The notes below the pieces were generated by a model. The model was not told the origin of the DNA and did not search any database. It saw only the letters and a program-made list of their open reading frames with translations. 6,732 bases of DNA, taken from NCBI GenBank assembly GCA_017383665.1, contig JAFNWA010000144.1, positions 1-6,732 of the forward strand. Direction: 5' to 3'. Shown here in pieces: positions 1 to 6,159 of the stretch. A program made the position numbers and the translations under genes. The DNA comes from Bacteroidaceae bacterium. Lineage in GTDB: Bacteria; Bacteroidota; Bacteroidia; Bacteroidales; Bacteroidaceae. Position 1 is the stretch's first letter, and each line of letters opens with the position of its first letter.

Positions 1-595
1 ATTCCTCGCGCCACTTGCTCTTGTGGTAAGCATCGTCCTTGGGGCCGTAGATATAGACATTCATCTTCATTTCGCCGAACATCTCCAGGAGTCCCATGCG
101 GTCGGCCTCGCTGTAGGGGTTGCCATAGTAGCCCTCTACAAGTCCGCGCTGTGGTACGCTTGGATAGTCTGTGACGGTGGCGCACATTATGTTTGGTTGC
201 GATGCCATCTGTGTGAATGTCTGCACACCATAGTATGTTCCCGAACCGTCGTTACCGGCAATAACTACTTTGTCTTTCTCAACTGCAAGATAGTAACCCT
301 CGGCTTTGGCCGGGATGAGGCTTTCGTATGCAGCAACAGCCGCATCGCCACGCTCACCGATGACGAGTTCTACAGCGCCGTCGGTAGTGCTGAAATTTTT
401 CTTGAAAAGATTCACCGCATCTGCATCAGCGTCGGTCTCGCCTGTGATTGTGTAGCTTGCGCTGTTCTCAAATGCAGTCTCATTGCCCCAGGCTATACTT
501 TGGGGAATAGGGTAGATTTTGACTGTCTGTGCGTTTGCGTTGAATGATATTACCGTGAATATCAGTGCGGAAATACCGAGAAACAGTTTTTTCAT
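1..595 (-). CDS. Exported GH84-type beta-N-acetylglucosaminidase (O-GlcNAcase/hyaluronidase-like), N-terminal part only
   Basis: The gene starts at ATG 595-593 and stays open to the window edge, so 198 residues are visible and the C-terminus is missing. Residues 1-22 form a Sec signal peptide (Lys-Lys, hydrophobic stretch, NANA before Gln23), so the enzyme should be exported to the periplasm or beyond. Residues 24-143 look like the small alpha/beta domain that precedes the catalytic barrel in GH84 and GH20 enzymes, with GYYLAVEKDKVVIAGND and GTYYGVQTFTQ motifs. The barrel begins near residue 144 with YPSVPQRGLVEGYYGNPYS, followed by NVYIYGPKDDAYH (179-191). Both match, from memory, the GH84 enzyme of Bacteroides thetaiotaomicron. 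The Gly and Tyr of EGYYG and the Lys of YGPKDD are substrate-contacting positions in that family. The catalytic Asp-Asp pair lies beyond the visible part, so activity cannot be confirmed. The likely role is removal of terminal beta-GlcNAc from glycans. GH20 is less likely because of the YGPKDD motif. Confidence 0.9.
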   Translation of the reverse strand, partial: MKKLFLGISALIFTVISFNANAQTVKIYPIPQSIAWGNETAFENSASYTITGETDADADAVNLFKKNFSTTDGAVELVIGERGDAAVAAYESLIPAKAEGYYLAVEKDKVVIAGNDGSGTYYGVQTFTQMASQPNIMCATVTDYPSVPQRGLVEGYYGNPYSEADRMGLLEMFGEMKMNVYIYGPKDDAYHKSKWREE

Positions 596-639
596 ATTAT
601 CAATAAGTTATAGAGTTTGCAATGTTTATACATCAAAAG

Positions 640-671
640 CAAAATTAGTTAATTTAAGCGGAATAGCCAAA
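640..671 (-). promoter_or_regulatory. Bacteroidota-type sigma-A promoter for the GH84 gene
   Basis: On the minus strand a perfect -7 box TAATTTTG (bases 647-640) follows a TTTG -33 box (bases 671-668) with a 20-bp spacer. This fits the known Bacteroides consensus TTTG-N19-21-TAnnTTTG. Transcription would start near base 633, giving a leader of about 38 nt before the ATG at 595. No start-site data support this; the match to the consensus is the only evidence. Confidence 0.7.
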
Positions 672-678
672 TTTTTTG

Positions 679-686
679 TATCTTAG
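679..686 (+). promoter_or_regulatory. Probable -7 box for the surE-lpxB operon
   Basis: TATCTTAG matches seven of the eight TAnnTTTG positions (counting the two free ones). It lies 29 bp before the surE ATG, so transcription would start near base 693. The upstream -33 element is weak: TTTAAG around 653-658 is the best candidate and its spacing is slightly long. The region overlaps the -33 box of the opposing GH84 promoter at 668-671. Confidence 0.45.
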
Positions 687-715
687 CACCATCAACGAAA
701 AAGAAGAGTGATGTT

Positions 716-1477
716 ATGAATGAAAGACCGCTGATTTTGGTGTCAAATGATGATGGCTATCGTGCCAAAGGCATTAACTGCCTTGCGAGAGTGTTGATGG
801 AATTTGGTGATGTTGTGGTGGTTGCACCACACACCGGTCGTTCGGGCAAAGGGTGTGCTATAACAAGCGAAGTGCCCCTAAAGGTTGAACTTGTGGCATC
901 TGAACCAGGTTTGCAGGTGTATTCATGTACCGGAACTCCATGTGATTGCGTAAAGGTGGCCTGCCATAGTATTCTTGAACGTCGTCCTACTCTTGTTGTA
1001 GGCGGAATAAACCATGGTGACAATTCGGCTGTGAATGCACACTATTCGGGCACGATGGGTATTGTACTAGAGGGATGCATGAAAGGGATTCCATCGGTGG
1101 CGTTCTCGCTCTGTTCGCATGATGCCGATGCCGATTTTGAACCTACTTATAATGTGATACGGAAAGTGGTGGCGGCTGTGCTTGAACGCGGTTTGCCGGT
1201 GGGCAGTTGTCTGAATGTGAACTTTCCCGATTCTCCTTCATATGCCGGCATAAAGGTTTGTCGTCAGGCTATGGGACGCTGGGTTAATGAGTGGGAGGCG
1301 CATGATCATCCCCGTGGTGGAAAATGGTGGTGGCTTACTGGTGAGTTTGTTGTTGAAGACAACGACCCATTGGCCGACCGCGTGGCTCTCGATGATAATT
1401 TTGTGGCAATTACTCCCACTTCAATCGATATGACCGACTATCGTCTGGTTGAAGAGATGAGGGGGTGGAATCTTTGA
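716..1477 (+). CDS. surE: 5'/3'-nucleotidase SurE
   Basis: SurE is a metal-dependent phosphatase that dephosphorylates nucleoside 5'- and 3'-monophosphates, and in some species short polyphosphates. It acts in the cytoplasm as a dimer or tetramer. The 253-residue product has the usual family length. It opens with ILVSNDDGYRAKGI (residues 7-20), carrying the metal-binding pair Asp12-Asp13. The other expected metal ligands are Ser43 in GRSGKG and Asn99 in GGINHGDN. The family motif GTPxDCV is present at 73-79 with Cys at the variable position. The start is ATG 716, about 7 nt after the purine-rich GAAGAG at 703-708. An ATG at 711 reads straight into a stop. lpxB follows after 19 nt, so the two are probably co-transcribed. 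Any direct link between SurE and lipid A synthesis is not evident from the sequence. Confidence 0.95.
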   Translation: MNERPLILVSNDDGYRAKGINCLARVLMEFGDVVVVAPHTGRSGKGCAITSEVPLKVELVASEPGLQVYSCTGTPCDCVKVACHSILERRPTLVVGGINHGDNSAVNAHYSGTMGIVLEGCMKGIPSVAFSLCSHDADADFEPTYNVIRKVVAAVLERGLPVGSCLNVNFPDSPSYAGIKVCRQAMGRWVNEWEAHDHPRGGKWWWLTGEFVVEDNDPLADRVALDDNFVAITPTSIDMTDYRLVEEMRGWNL

Positions 1478-1496
1478 TAAAAACAGGCTGGATAAT

Positions 1497-2648
1497 ATGA
1501 AATACTATCTCATTGTTGGTGAGGCTTCGGGCGATTTGCACGCCTCGAATCTTATGAAGTCGATAAAGGAATTTGACAAGAACGCCGAATTCCGTTTCTT
1601 TGGAGGTGACTTGATGTCTGCTGTCGGCGGTACGCGTGTAAAACATTACCGCGAACTGGCATATATGGGTTTTATTCCAGTGCTGCTGCATCTGAGGACA
1701 ATCTTTGCCAATATGAAACTTTGCAAGAAGGATGTGGAGCAGTGGAACCCCGACGCTCTAATTCTTGTCGATTATCCGGGCTTCAACCTCTCAATTGCGA
1801 AATATATACATAAGTACACCGATATTCCGGTCTATTATTATATCTCACCCAAAATATGGGCATGGAAGGAGCATAGAATAAAGAATATAAAGCGCGATGT
1901 TGACGAGCTCTTTTCAATTTTGCCTTTTGAGATTGATTTCTTTGAGAAAAAACATGATTACAGAATAAACTATGTGGGAAACCCATGTGTGGATGCAGTA
2001 GATAATTTCAAACGCAACAGGGCTTTGACACGCAAAGATTTCCTGCATAATAACTCAATACCCGATAAACCCATAGTGGCTCTTCTTGCCGGTAGCCGTA
2101 AGCAGGAGATCAAGGCAAATCTGCCAATGATGATTGAGGCAATGAAACAATATCCGGATTACCAGCCGGTCATAGCCGGTGCTCCGGGCATTGACAAGGA
2201 GTTCTATGCACCTTTCTTGAATGATGGCGCAAAGATTGTCTTTGGACAGACCTATGACATACTCAACAATTCCCACGCCGCATTAGTCACATCGGGAACT
2301 GCAACCTTGGAAACAGCACTTTTCAATGTGCCTCAGGTTGTGTGCTACGCAACTCCTATGGCAAAACTCTATTCGTGGCTCAAGAAGCACTTCCTCAAAG
2401 TTAAGTATGTTTCACTTGTGAATCTTGTTGCTGACAGGGAGATTGTGCGTGAACTGGTTGCTGCAGATATGAAATTGCAGAATGTTATTGACGAACTTGG
2501 TGCACTCTTGCCCGCAGATGGCAAAAAAAGAACGGCTATGCTCGGAGAGTATAGCCGTATGATGGAGATTCTTGGCAAGCCCGGTGCATCTGGGCGCGCT
2601 GCCGAGAAGATGGTCTCTTTGTTGTCAAAGAACTCCCACAAGTGCTAA
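1497..2648 (+). CDS. lpxB: Lipid-A-disaccharide synthase LpxB
   Basis: LpxB joins UDP-2,3-diacylglucosamine to lipid X, forming the beta-1,6-linked lipid A disaccharide 1-phosphate and releasing UDP. It is a GT19 glycosyltransferase at the inner face of the inner membrane. The 383 residues match the E. coli enzyme (about 382). Visible motifs are GEASGDLH (8-15), LVDYPGFN (90-97, with Asp92 at the position of the proposed catalytic Asp), PKIWAWKEHRIKNIKR (118-133), the donor-binding LLAGSRKQEI (196-205), TSGTATLETAL (265-275) and SLVNLVADREIVREL (306-320). It lies 19 nt after surE. Its last 24 nt overlap the 3' end of cdsA on the other strand, and codons 343-354 also carry the minus-strand terminator at 2523-2558. 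I see no plus-strand intrinsic terminator after it. The gene looks intact. Confidence 0.97.
   Translation: MKYYLIVGEASGDLHASNLMKSIKEFDKNAEFRFFGGDLMSAVGGTRVKHYRELAYMGFIPVLLHLRTIFANMKLCKKDVEQWNPDALILVDYPGFNLSIAKYIHKYTDIPVYYYISPKIWAWKEHRIKNIKRDVDELFSILPFEIDFFEKKHDYRINYVGNPCVDAVDNFKRNRALTRKDFLHNNSIPDKPIVALLAGSRKQEIKANLPMMIEAMKQYPDYQPVIAGAPGIDKEFYAPFLNDGAKIVFGQTYDILNNSHAALVTSGTATLETALFNVPQVVCYATPMAKLYSWLKKHFLKVKYVSLVNLVADREIVRELVAADMKLQNVIDELGALLPADGKKRTAMLGEYSRMMEILGKPGASGRAAEKMVSLLSKNSHKC
2523..2558 (-). terminator. Intrinsic terminator of the rsfS-ftsH-cdsA operon, inside lpxB
   Basis: Read on the minus strand, the hairpin has an 8-bp stem ACGGCTAT/ATAGCCGT (2558-2551 with 2539-2532). After an A-C mismatch it continues as CTC/GAG closed by a 3-nt loop. 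Two bases later comes a run of seven T (2529-2523). It begins 66 nt after the cdsA stop. On the plus strand it encodes lpxB codons 346-354, and the T run is the antisense of the Lys-Lys-Arg codons 343-345. On the plus strand no T run follows, so it should act in one direction only. The structure was drawn by hand and no folding energy was computed. Confidence 0.65.
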
Positions 2649-3467
2649 GTAAGCGATAACGCTTGGTGTAGCAAGCAGTGTGCTGTCAAAACGGTCAAGC
2701 ATTCCTCCGTGTCCGGGGAGAATGTTGCCCGAATCCTTGATCTGCATCTCGCGCTTCATGGTAGATTCTATGAGGTCACCGAATGTTGCAGTGGCAACGA
2801 CTACCAATCCCATTCCGACCCACTCCCAAAGTGACATTACATCACTGAAATGCGATAGTGCCACGCCTGCACCGATGGCTGCAAATGCACCACCTGCAAA
2901 ACCTTCCCATGTCTTTTTGGGCGATACGCGCTCGAACATCTTGTGACGGCCAAGTGTGCAGCCAAAGAGGAAAGCGCCTGTGTCGTTGAACCAGATGAAG
3001 ATGAATATTGACAATGGCATGAGGAAATTGTATGTCTGGTCAATCTTTACTCCGGCTGTTGAGAGCATGCATAGCAGTGCAAAAGGCAGCGCTACATATA
3101 CCTGGCTCAATATGAAGTATGCAAAATTGTCAAGTGGTTTGCTTTTTGTGTCAAAGAGTTGGCGTATCATTGCAACCACAATTAGTATAATGTATGGTGC
3201 AAACAGTGGCAACACCGGTTTGCCGGGCTCGTTTATGTGGAATGTTGCAAACATAGCTGCGAACAGACATAAACCGCAGAGCATTGCATAGGCAGTGCTG
3301 AATGTTGTTTTCTTATACTTGTGTATCAATGAGCAGAATTCTCTCACCGACAACATTGTTATAATGGCAAACAAAGCACCGAAAGTGTATTTGTTGCACA
3401 GCATTCCACCCAACAGGGTTATCGCAAATACTGCGCCGGTGGCTACTCGCACGAGAAATTTTTTCAT
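2625..3467 (-). CDS. cdsA: Phosphatidate cytidylyltransferase (CDP-diacylglycerol synthase)
   Basis: CdsA converts phosphatidic acid and CTP to CDP-diacylglycerol, the precursor of all membrane phospholipids. It is an integral inner-membrane protein. The product has 280 residues and is very hydrophobic, with roughly eight membrane segments by eye. The C-terminal CDS signature is complete at residues 235-261: STMKR, then KDSGNILPGHGGMLDRFD, with the metal-binding acidic residues. An earlier conserved block, WFNDTGAFLFG through SPKKTWEG, spans about 159-189. I chose ATG 3467 (MKKFLVRVATG), which leaves a 22-nt gap after ftsH. An in-frame ATG at 3512 would add 15 basic residues and overlap ftsH by 23 nt, which is less likely. 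It is the last gene of the rsfS-ftsH-cdsA operon, and its 3' end overlaps lpxB by 24 nt. Confidence 0.95.
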   Translation of the reverse strand: MKKFLVRVATGAVFAITLLGGMLCNKYTFGALFAIITMLSVREFCSLIHKYKKTTFSTAYAMLCGLCLFAAMFATFHINEPGKPVLPLFAPYIILIVVAMIRQLFDTKSKPLDNFAYFILSQVYVALPFALLCMLSTAGVKIDQTYNFLMPLSIFIFIWFNDTGAFLFGCTLGRHKMFERVSPKKTWEGFAGGAFAAIGAGVALSHFSDVMSLWEWVGMGLVVVATATFGDLIESTMKREMQIKDSGNILPGHGGMLDRFDSTLLATPSVIAYLALVGVL

Positions 3468-3489
3468 AATATTGTGTGTTATTTGTGTT

Positions 3490-5478
3490 TTAATCCTTTT
3501 CTGTCTCTTCACCTTCGGTGTCGCCTATTGGTTGAGGAATGATCTCTGTTGCATCAATGTTCTCCTCTTCCGGCTCTGCAACTTTGTTGTTGCTCTCGAA
3601 TATCTCCTCGCTGCGTGATGCCCAAGGACGCTTGCCGAATATCTTTTCTACATCCTCGGCAAAAATAACCTCCTTCTCAATAAGTATTCTCGCAAGCTCG
3701 GCATGTCCTTCCTTGTGCTCATTGAGCAGTTCCTTGGCTCTTTCATATTGTTCGGTAATCATCTTGTGTACCTCGGAGTCAATGGCCTCGGCTGTCTTCT
3801 CGCTGTATGGGCGGTTGAATGAGTACTCCTGGTTGTTGTAATAGCACAGATTCGAGAGTTTGTCGCTCATGCCTGCGTATGCAACCATTGCGTATGCCTG
3901 TTTTGTGACACGCTCAAGGTCATTCATCGCACCTGTAGAGATGTGGCCGATGAAACACTCTTCGGCGGCGCGACCGCCAAGTATTGCGCACATCTCGTCA
4001 AGCATCTGCTCCTTGGTGGTGATTTGACGCTCCTCGGGCATATACCATGCGGCACCGAGTGCCCTGCCGCGTGGAACAATCGTCACCTTTATCAGCGGGT
4101 TGGCATGTTCAAGGAACCATGATATTGTGGCATGGCCGGCTTCGTGGATTGCAATGGCCTCTTTCTCCTTCTGTGTCATTACCTTGGTCTTTTTCTCAAG
4201 ACCACCGATTATGCGATCTATTGCATCAAGGAAATCCTGCTTGTCAACAGCCTTCTTCTTACCTCGTGCAGCAATGAGTGCTGCCTCGTTACAAACATTG
4301 GCAATGTCTGCTCCCGAGAATCCCGGAGTCTGGCGTGCCAATGTATCCACATCTACCGAAGGATCAAGCCTTAGTGGACGGAGATGTACTCCAAAAATGG
4401 CCTTTCGTTCGTTGAGGTCGGGTAAATCAACATGTATCTGCCTGTCGAAACGGCCGGCTCGCAGCAATGCCTTGTCAAGAATATCGGCACGGTTGGTAGC
4501 TGCAATGACAATGATTCCGCTATTTGTGCCAAATCCGTCCATTTCGGTCAACAACTGGTTCAGCGTGTTCTCGCGTTCATCATTGCCTCCCATTGACGGG
4601 TTCTTTCCGCGAGCTCGACCAACGGCATCAATTTCGTCAATGAAGATGATGCAAGGTGCTTTCTCCTTTGCTTGGCGGAACAAGTCGCGTACGCGAGATG
4701 CGCCGACACCAACGAACATCTCCACAAAGTCTGAACCGGACATAGAGAAAAATGGAACATTGGCTTCACCTGCGACTGCCTTTGCAAGCAGGGTTTTACC
4801 TGTACCCGGAGGGCCTACCAGCAATGCACCCTTGGGAATTTTTCCACCAAGTTCGGTGTATCTTTGTGGGTTCTTCAGGAAGTCAACAATCTCCTGTACC
4901 TCCTGTTTGGCTCCCTCCTGTCCTGCAACATCCTTGAATGTGATTTTTATATTACCGTTCTTGTCAAAGAGTTTTGCCTGCGACTTGCCAACACTGAACA
5001 CACCGCCTTGTCCACCACCGCCGCCACTCATGCGACGCATCACGAATATCCAGATGAATATTATGACAACGAATGGCAGAATGTTCCACAAAAGGTCGCC
5101 CCAAAAATTGCTCTCCTCTTCATAACTGACATTTCCTTTAAATTTGCCGGTTTCCTTTACCTCGCGGATGAAATTGTCGAAATTGTCAATGGAACCGATG
5201 TGAGTCTCTAACTTTAGGCCTTCGTTTGTTGGTTTGTCTGTTATGAGACGGCGAATAGAATCATTGTTGATGATATCGGCTTCTATTCTGCTCTTGTTGA
5301 TGACAGTTATGTCTTTTACCCATCCCTTTTTGATACACTCCTCAACTACGGTGTAGGGTTTTTCTACAGTCTGGCCTTTATCATTTTCTCCAAAGAAGTA
5401 CATATACAGGAGAACTCCTCCTATTATCATGTATATCCAAGTGAATGAAAATTTAGGTTTTTTATTATTGCTTGTCAT
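3490..5478 (-). CDS. ftsH: ATP-dependent zinc metalloprotease FtsH
   Basis: FtsH is the hexameric inner-membrane AAA+ protease that removes misfolded membrane proteins and selected regulators; in E. coli it degrades LpxC. The order of parts over 662 residues is: membrane helix about 13-29, extracytoplasmic domain about 30-125, second helix about 130-147, Gly-rich linker 151-159, AAA+ module and peptidase. Walker A is GPPGTGKT (222-229), the pore motif FVG 255-257, Walker B IIFIDEID (277-284), and the second region of homology ends ALLRAGRFDRQ (337-347) with Arg340, Arg343 and Arg346. The zinc site is HEAGH (445-449), with Asp520 in GAMNDLERVT as third ligand. The final 30 or so residues (629-662) are strongly acidic and probably disordered. 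The start at 5478 follows rsfS by 8 nt, so translation is probably coupled. All catalytic residues are present. Confidence 0.98.
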   Translation of the reverse strand: MTSNNKKPKFSFTWIYMIIGGVLLYMYFFGENDKGQTVEKPYTVVEECIKKGWVKDITVINKSRIEADIINNDSIRRLITDKPTNEGLKLETHIGSIDNFDNFIREVKETGKFKGNVSYEEESNFWGDLLWNILPFVVIIFIWIFVMRRMSGGGGGQGGVFSVGKSQAKLFDKNGNIKITFKDVAGQEGAKQEVQEIVDFLKNPQRYTELGGKIPKGALLVGPPGTGKTLLAKAVAGEANVPFFSMSGSDFVEMFVGVGASRVRDLFRQAKEKAPCIIFIDEIDAVGRARGKNPSMGGNDERENTLNQLLTEMDGFGTNSGIIVIAATNRADILDKALLRAGRFDRQIHVDLPDLNERKAIFGVHLRPLRLDPSVDVDTLARQTPGFSGADIANVCNEAALIAARGKKKAVDKQDFLDAIDRIIGGLEKKTKVMTQKEKEAIAIHEAGHATISWFLEHANPLIKVTIVPRGRALGAAWYMPEERQITTKEQMLDEMCAILGGRAAEECFIGHISTGAMNDLERVTKQAYAMVAYAGMSDKLSNLCYYNNQEYSFNRPYSEKTAEAIDSEVHKMITEQYERAKELLNEHKEGHAELARILIEKEVIFAEDVEKIFGKRPWASRSEEIFESNNKVAEPEEENIDATEIIPQPIGDTEGEETEKD

Positions 5479-5486
5479 AATTATGC

Positions 5487-5858
5487 TTAATCAATGTCTG
5501 GTATTTCTGTTAATGTGGCATCGGCCCACAGGTGTTCAATGTCATAGAACTTGCGGACATCGGGCAAGAAAATGTGTACGAGTATGTCGCCGTAATCCAT
5601 TGCTACCCATTGCGAATTGCGGAGTCCGTCTATTGAGTATGGTTTTTTCTTGCAGTTTATCCTTACAGTATCTTCAATGGAATCTGTTATGGCGCTTACC
5701 TGGGTAGGTGAGTTACCTTGGCAAATAACGAAATAGTCGCATATACTGTTGCCTAGCTTTAACATATCTACTACAACAATTTCCTTACCTTTCTTGTCCT
5801 GTATTCCTTCTATTATTTGCTTGATGACCTCTTGTGCGTCAATACTGTTTTGATGCAT
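5487..5858 (-). CDS. rsfS: Ribosomal silencing factor RsfS (Iojap/YbeB family)
   Basis: RsfS binds ribosomal protein uL14 on the large subunit and blocks joining with the small subunit, lowering translation when nutrients run out. The 123-residue product has the family length. Conserved blocks are IVVVDMLKLGNSICDYFVICQGNSPTQVSAI split over residues 27-57 and WVAMDYGDILVHIF (84-97), followed by RKFYDIEHLWADA (102-114). The start ATG 5858 follows an AT-rich leader with no strong Shine-Dalgarno site, as is usual in Bacteroidota. It is the first gene of the rsfS-ftsH-cdsA operon, 8 nt before ftsH, with a promoter match immediately upstream. Confidence 0.95.
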   Translation of the reverse strand: MHQNSIDAQEVIKQIIEGIQDKKGKEIVVVDMLKLGNSICDYFVICQGNSPTQVSAITDSIEDTVRINCKKKPYSIDGLRNSQWVAMDYGDILVHIFLPDVRKFYDIEHLWADATLTEIPDID

Positions 5859-5886
5859 ATTTGTTTATTATTTAAAATGAATAGTG

Positions 5887-5917
5887 CAAAGATATTCCTT
5901 ATTTGCCCATTTTAAAA
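5887..5917 (-). promoter_or_regulatory. Bacteroidota-type promoter for rsfS-ftsH-cdsA
   Basis: The minus strand carries TATCTTTG (5894-5887), a perfect TAnnTTTG -7 box. The expected -33 position, 19 bp further upstream, is only T-rich (TTTT at 5917-5914) and falls in a 10-bp palindrome ATTTTAAAAT (5909-5918). Transcription would start near 5880, leaving a leader of about 22 nt. The -7 box is convincing; the -33 element is not. Confidence 0.6.
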
Positions 5918-6019
5918 TAAAAACGGATGCTTTTTAGCCTTTGTCTTCGAAAAATGAAAGTTTTTTTTGTTTTTTAAGCAAAAAAATGGCCAAAACATTT
6001 TTTTTTACAGAAAAAGTTG

Positions 6020-6027
6020 TACCTTTG
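6020..6027 (+). promoter_or_regulatory. -7 box of the tRNA-Gln promoter
   Basis: TACCTTTG is a perfect TAnnTTTG match that ends 16 bp before the first base of the mature tRNA. No TTTG is present at the -33 position; that region is a pure T run (5998-6006). The initiation site would fall near 6034, leaving a short 5' leader for RNase P to remove. Confidence 0.65.
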
Positions 6028-6043
6028 CATCGCATTTGAGCAT

Positions 6044-6114
6044 TGGGCTATGGTGTAATGGTAACACTGCAGATTCTGGTCCTGCCTTTCCTGGTTCGAG
6101 TCCGGGTAGCCCAA
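6044..6114 (+). tRNA. tRNA-Gln, anticodon CTG
   Basis: A full cloverleaf folds by hand. The acceptor TGGGCTA/TAGCCCA has seven pairs. The D stem is GTGT/ACAC with loop AATGGTA. The anticodon stem is GCAGA/CCTGC with loop TTCTGGT, placing CTG at 6076-6078. The variable loop has 4 nt. The T stem CCTGG/CCGGG, with one T-G pair, closes TTCGAGT. The discriminator base is A at 6114. The mature length is 71 nt before CCA, which is not encoded and must be added enzymatically. The anticodon reads CAG (glutamine), and the T-A first acceptor pair also fits tRNA-Gln. The last anticodon-stem pair (31-39) is an A-C mismatch. The gene stands alone, with its own promoter and terminator. Confidence 0.95.
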
Positions 6115-6115
6115 C

Positions 6116-6145
6116 AAAGAGGTTTCCAATTGGAAACCTCTTTTT
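6116..6145 (+). terminator. Palindromic intrinsic terminator after tRNA-Gln
   Basis: Bases 6116-6143 form a perfect 28-bp palindrome centred between 6129 and 6130. As RNA it folds to a stem AGAGGTTTCC/GGAAACCTCT with an AATT loop, followed by five T (6141-6145). It begins two bases after the tRNA discriminator, so it should end the tRNA transcript directly. Confidence 0.85.
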
Positions 6146-6159
6146 GTGTATTATTGCCG

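Larger units (their letters stand above)
5859..6043. other. AT-rich divergent intergenic region between rsfS and tRNA-Gln
   Basis: This 185-bp gene-free stretch holds two outward-facing promoters, for rsfS on the minus strand and tRNA-Gln on the plus strand. Between them are long A and T tracts: T8 at 5961-5968, T6 at 5970-5975, A7 at 5980-5986 and T9 at 5998-6006. An inverted repeat AAAAAAATG/CATTTTTTT pairs 5980-5988 with 5996-6004 across a 7-nt spacer. I see no open reading frame or RNA gene here with support. The A/T tracts could bend DNA or act as UP-like elements for the tRNA promoter, but this is inference. Confidence 0.6.

Noticed and set aside
23..547. A 174-codon plus-strand open frame at the left end
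   Set aside because: It is antisense to the GH84 gene, which has a signal peptide and family motifs; the plus-strand translation shows no motif.
1469..1476. AATCTTTG as a possible separate promoter for lpxB
   Set aside because: It misses the first base of TAnnTTTG, lies at the end of surE, and the nearest TTG (1449-1451) is only 17 bp upstream. It is probably chance.
2651..2664. Short hairpin AAGCG/CGCTT after lpxB as a plus-strand terminator
   Set aside because: It has only five pairs and no T run, and it lies inside the cdsA coding region.
3468..3512. A 15-codon N-terminal extension of cdsA from ATG 3512
   Set aside because: It would overlap ftsH by 23 nt and add a basic non-conserved stretch before the typical MKKFLVR start. 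ATG 3467 fits the family length better, though this was not tested.
4100..5125. A 341-codon plus-strand open frame antisense to ftsH
   Set aside because: It lies wholly opposite a clearly conserved ftsH, has low-complexity Ser/Pro/Arg-rich composition and no recognisable motif. It is a shadow of ftsH codon bias.
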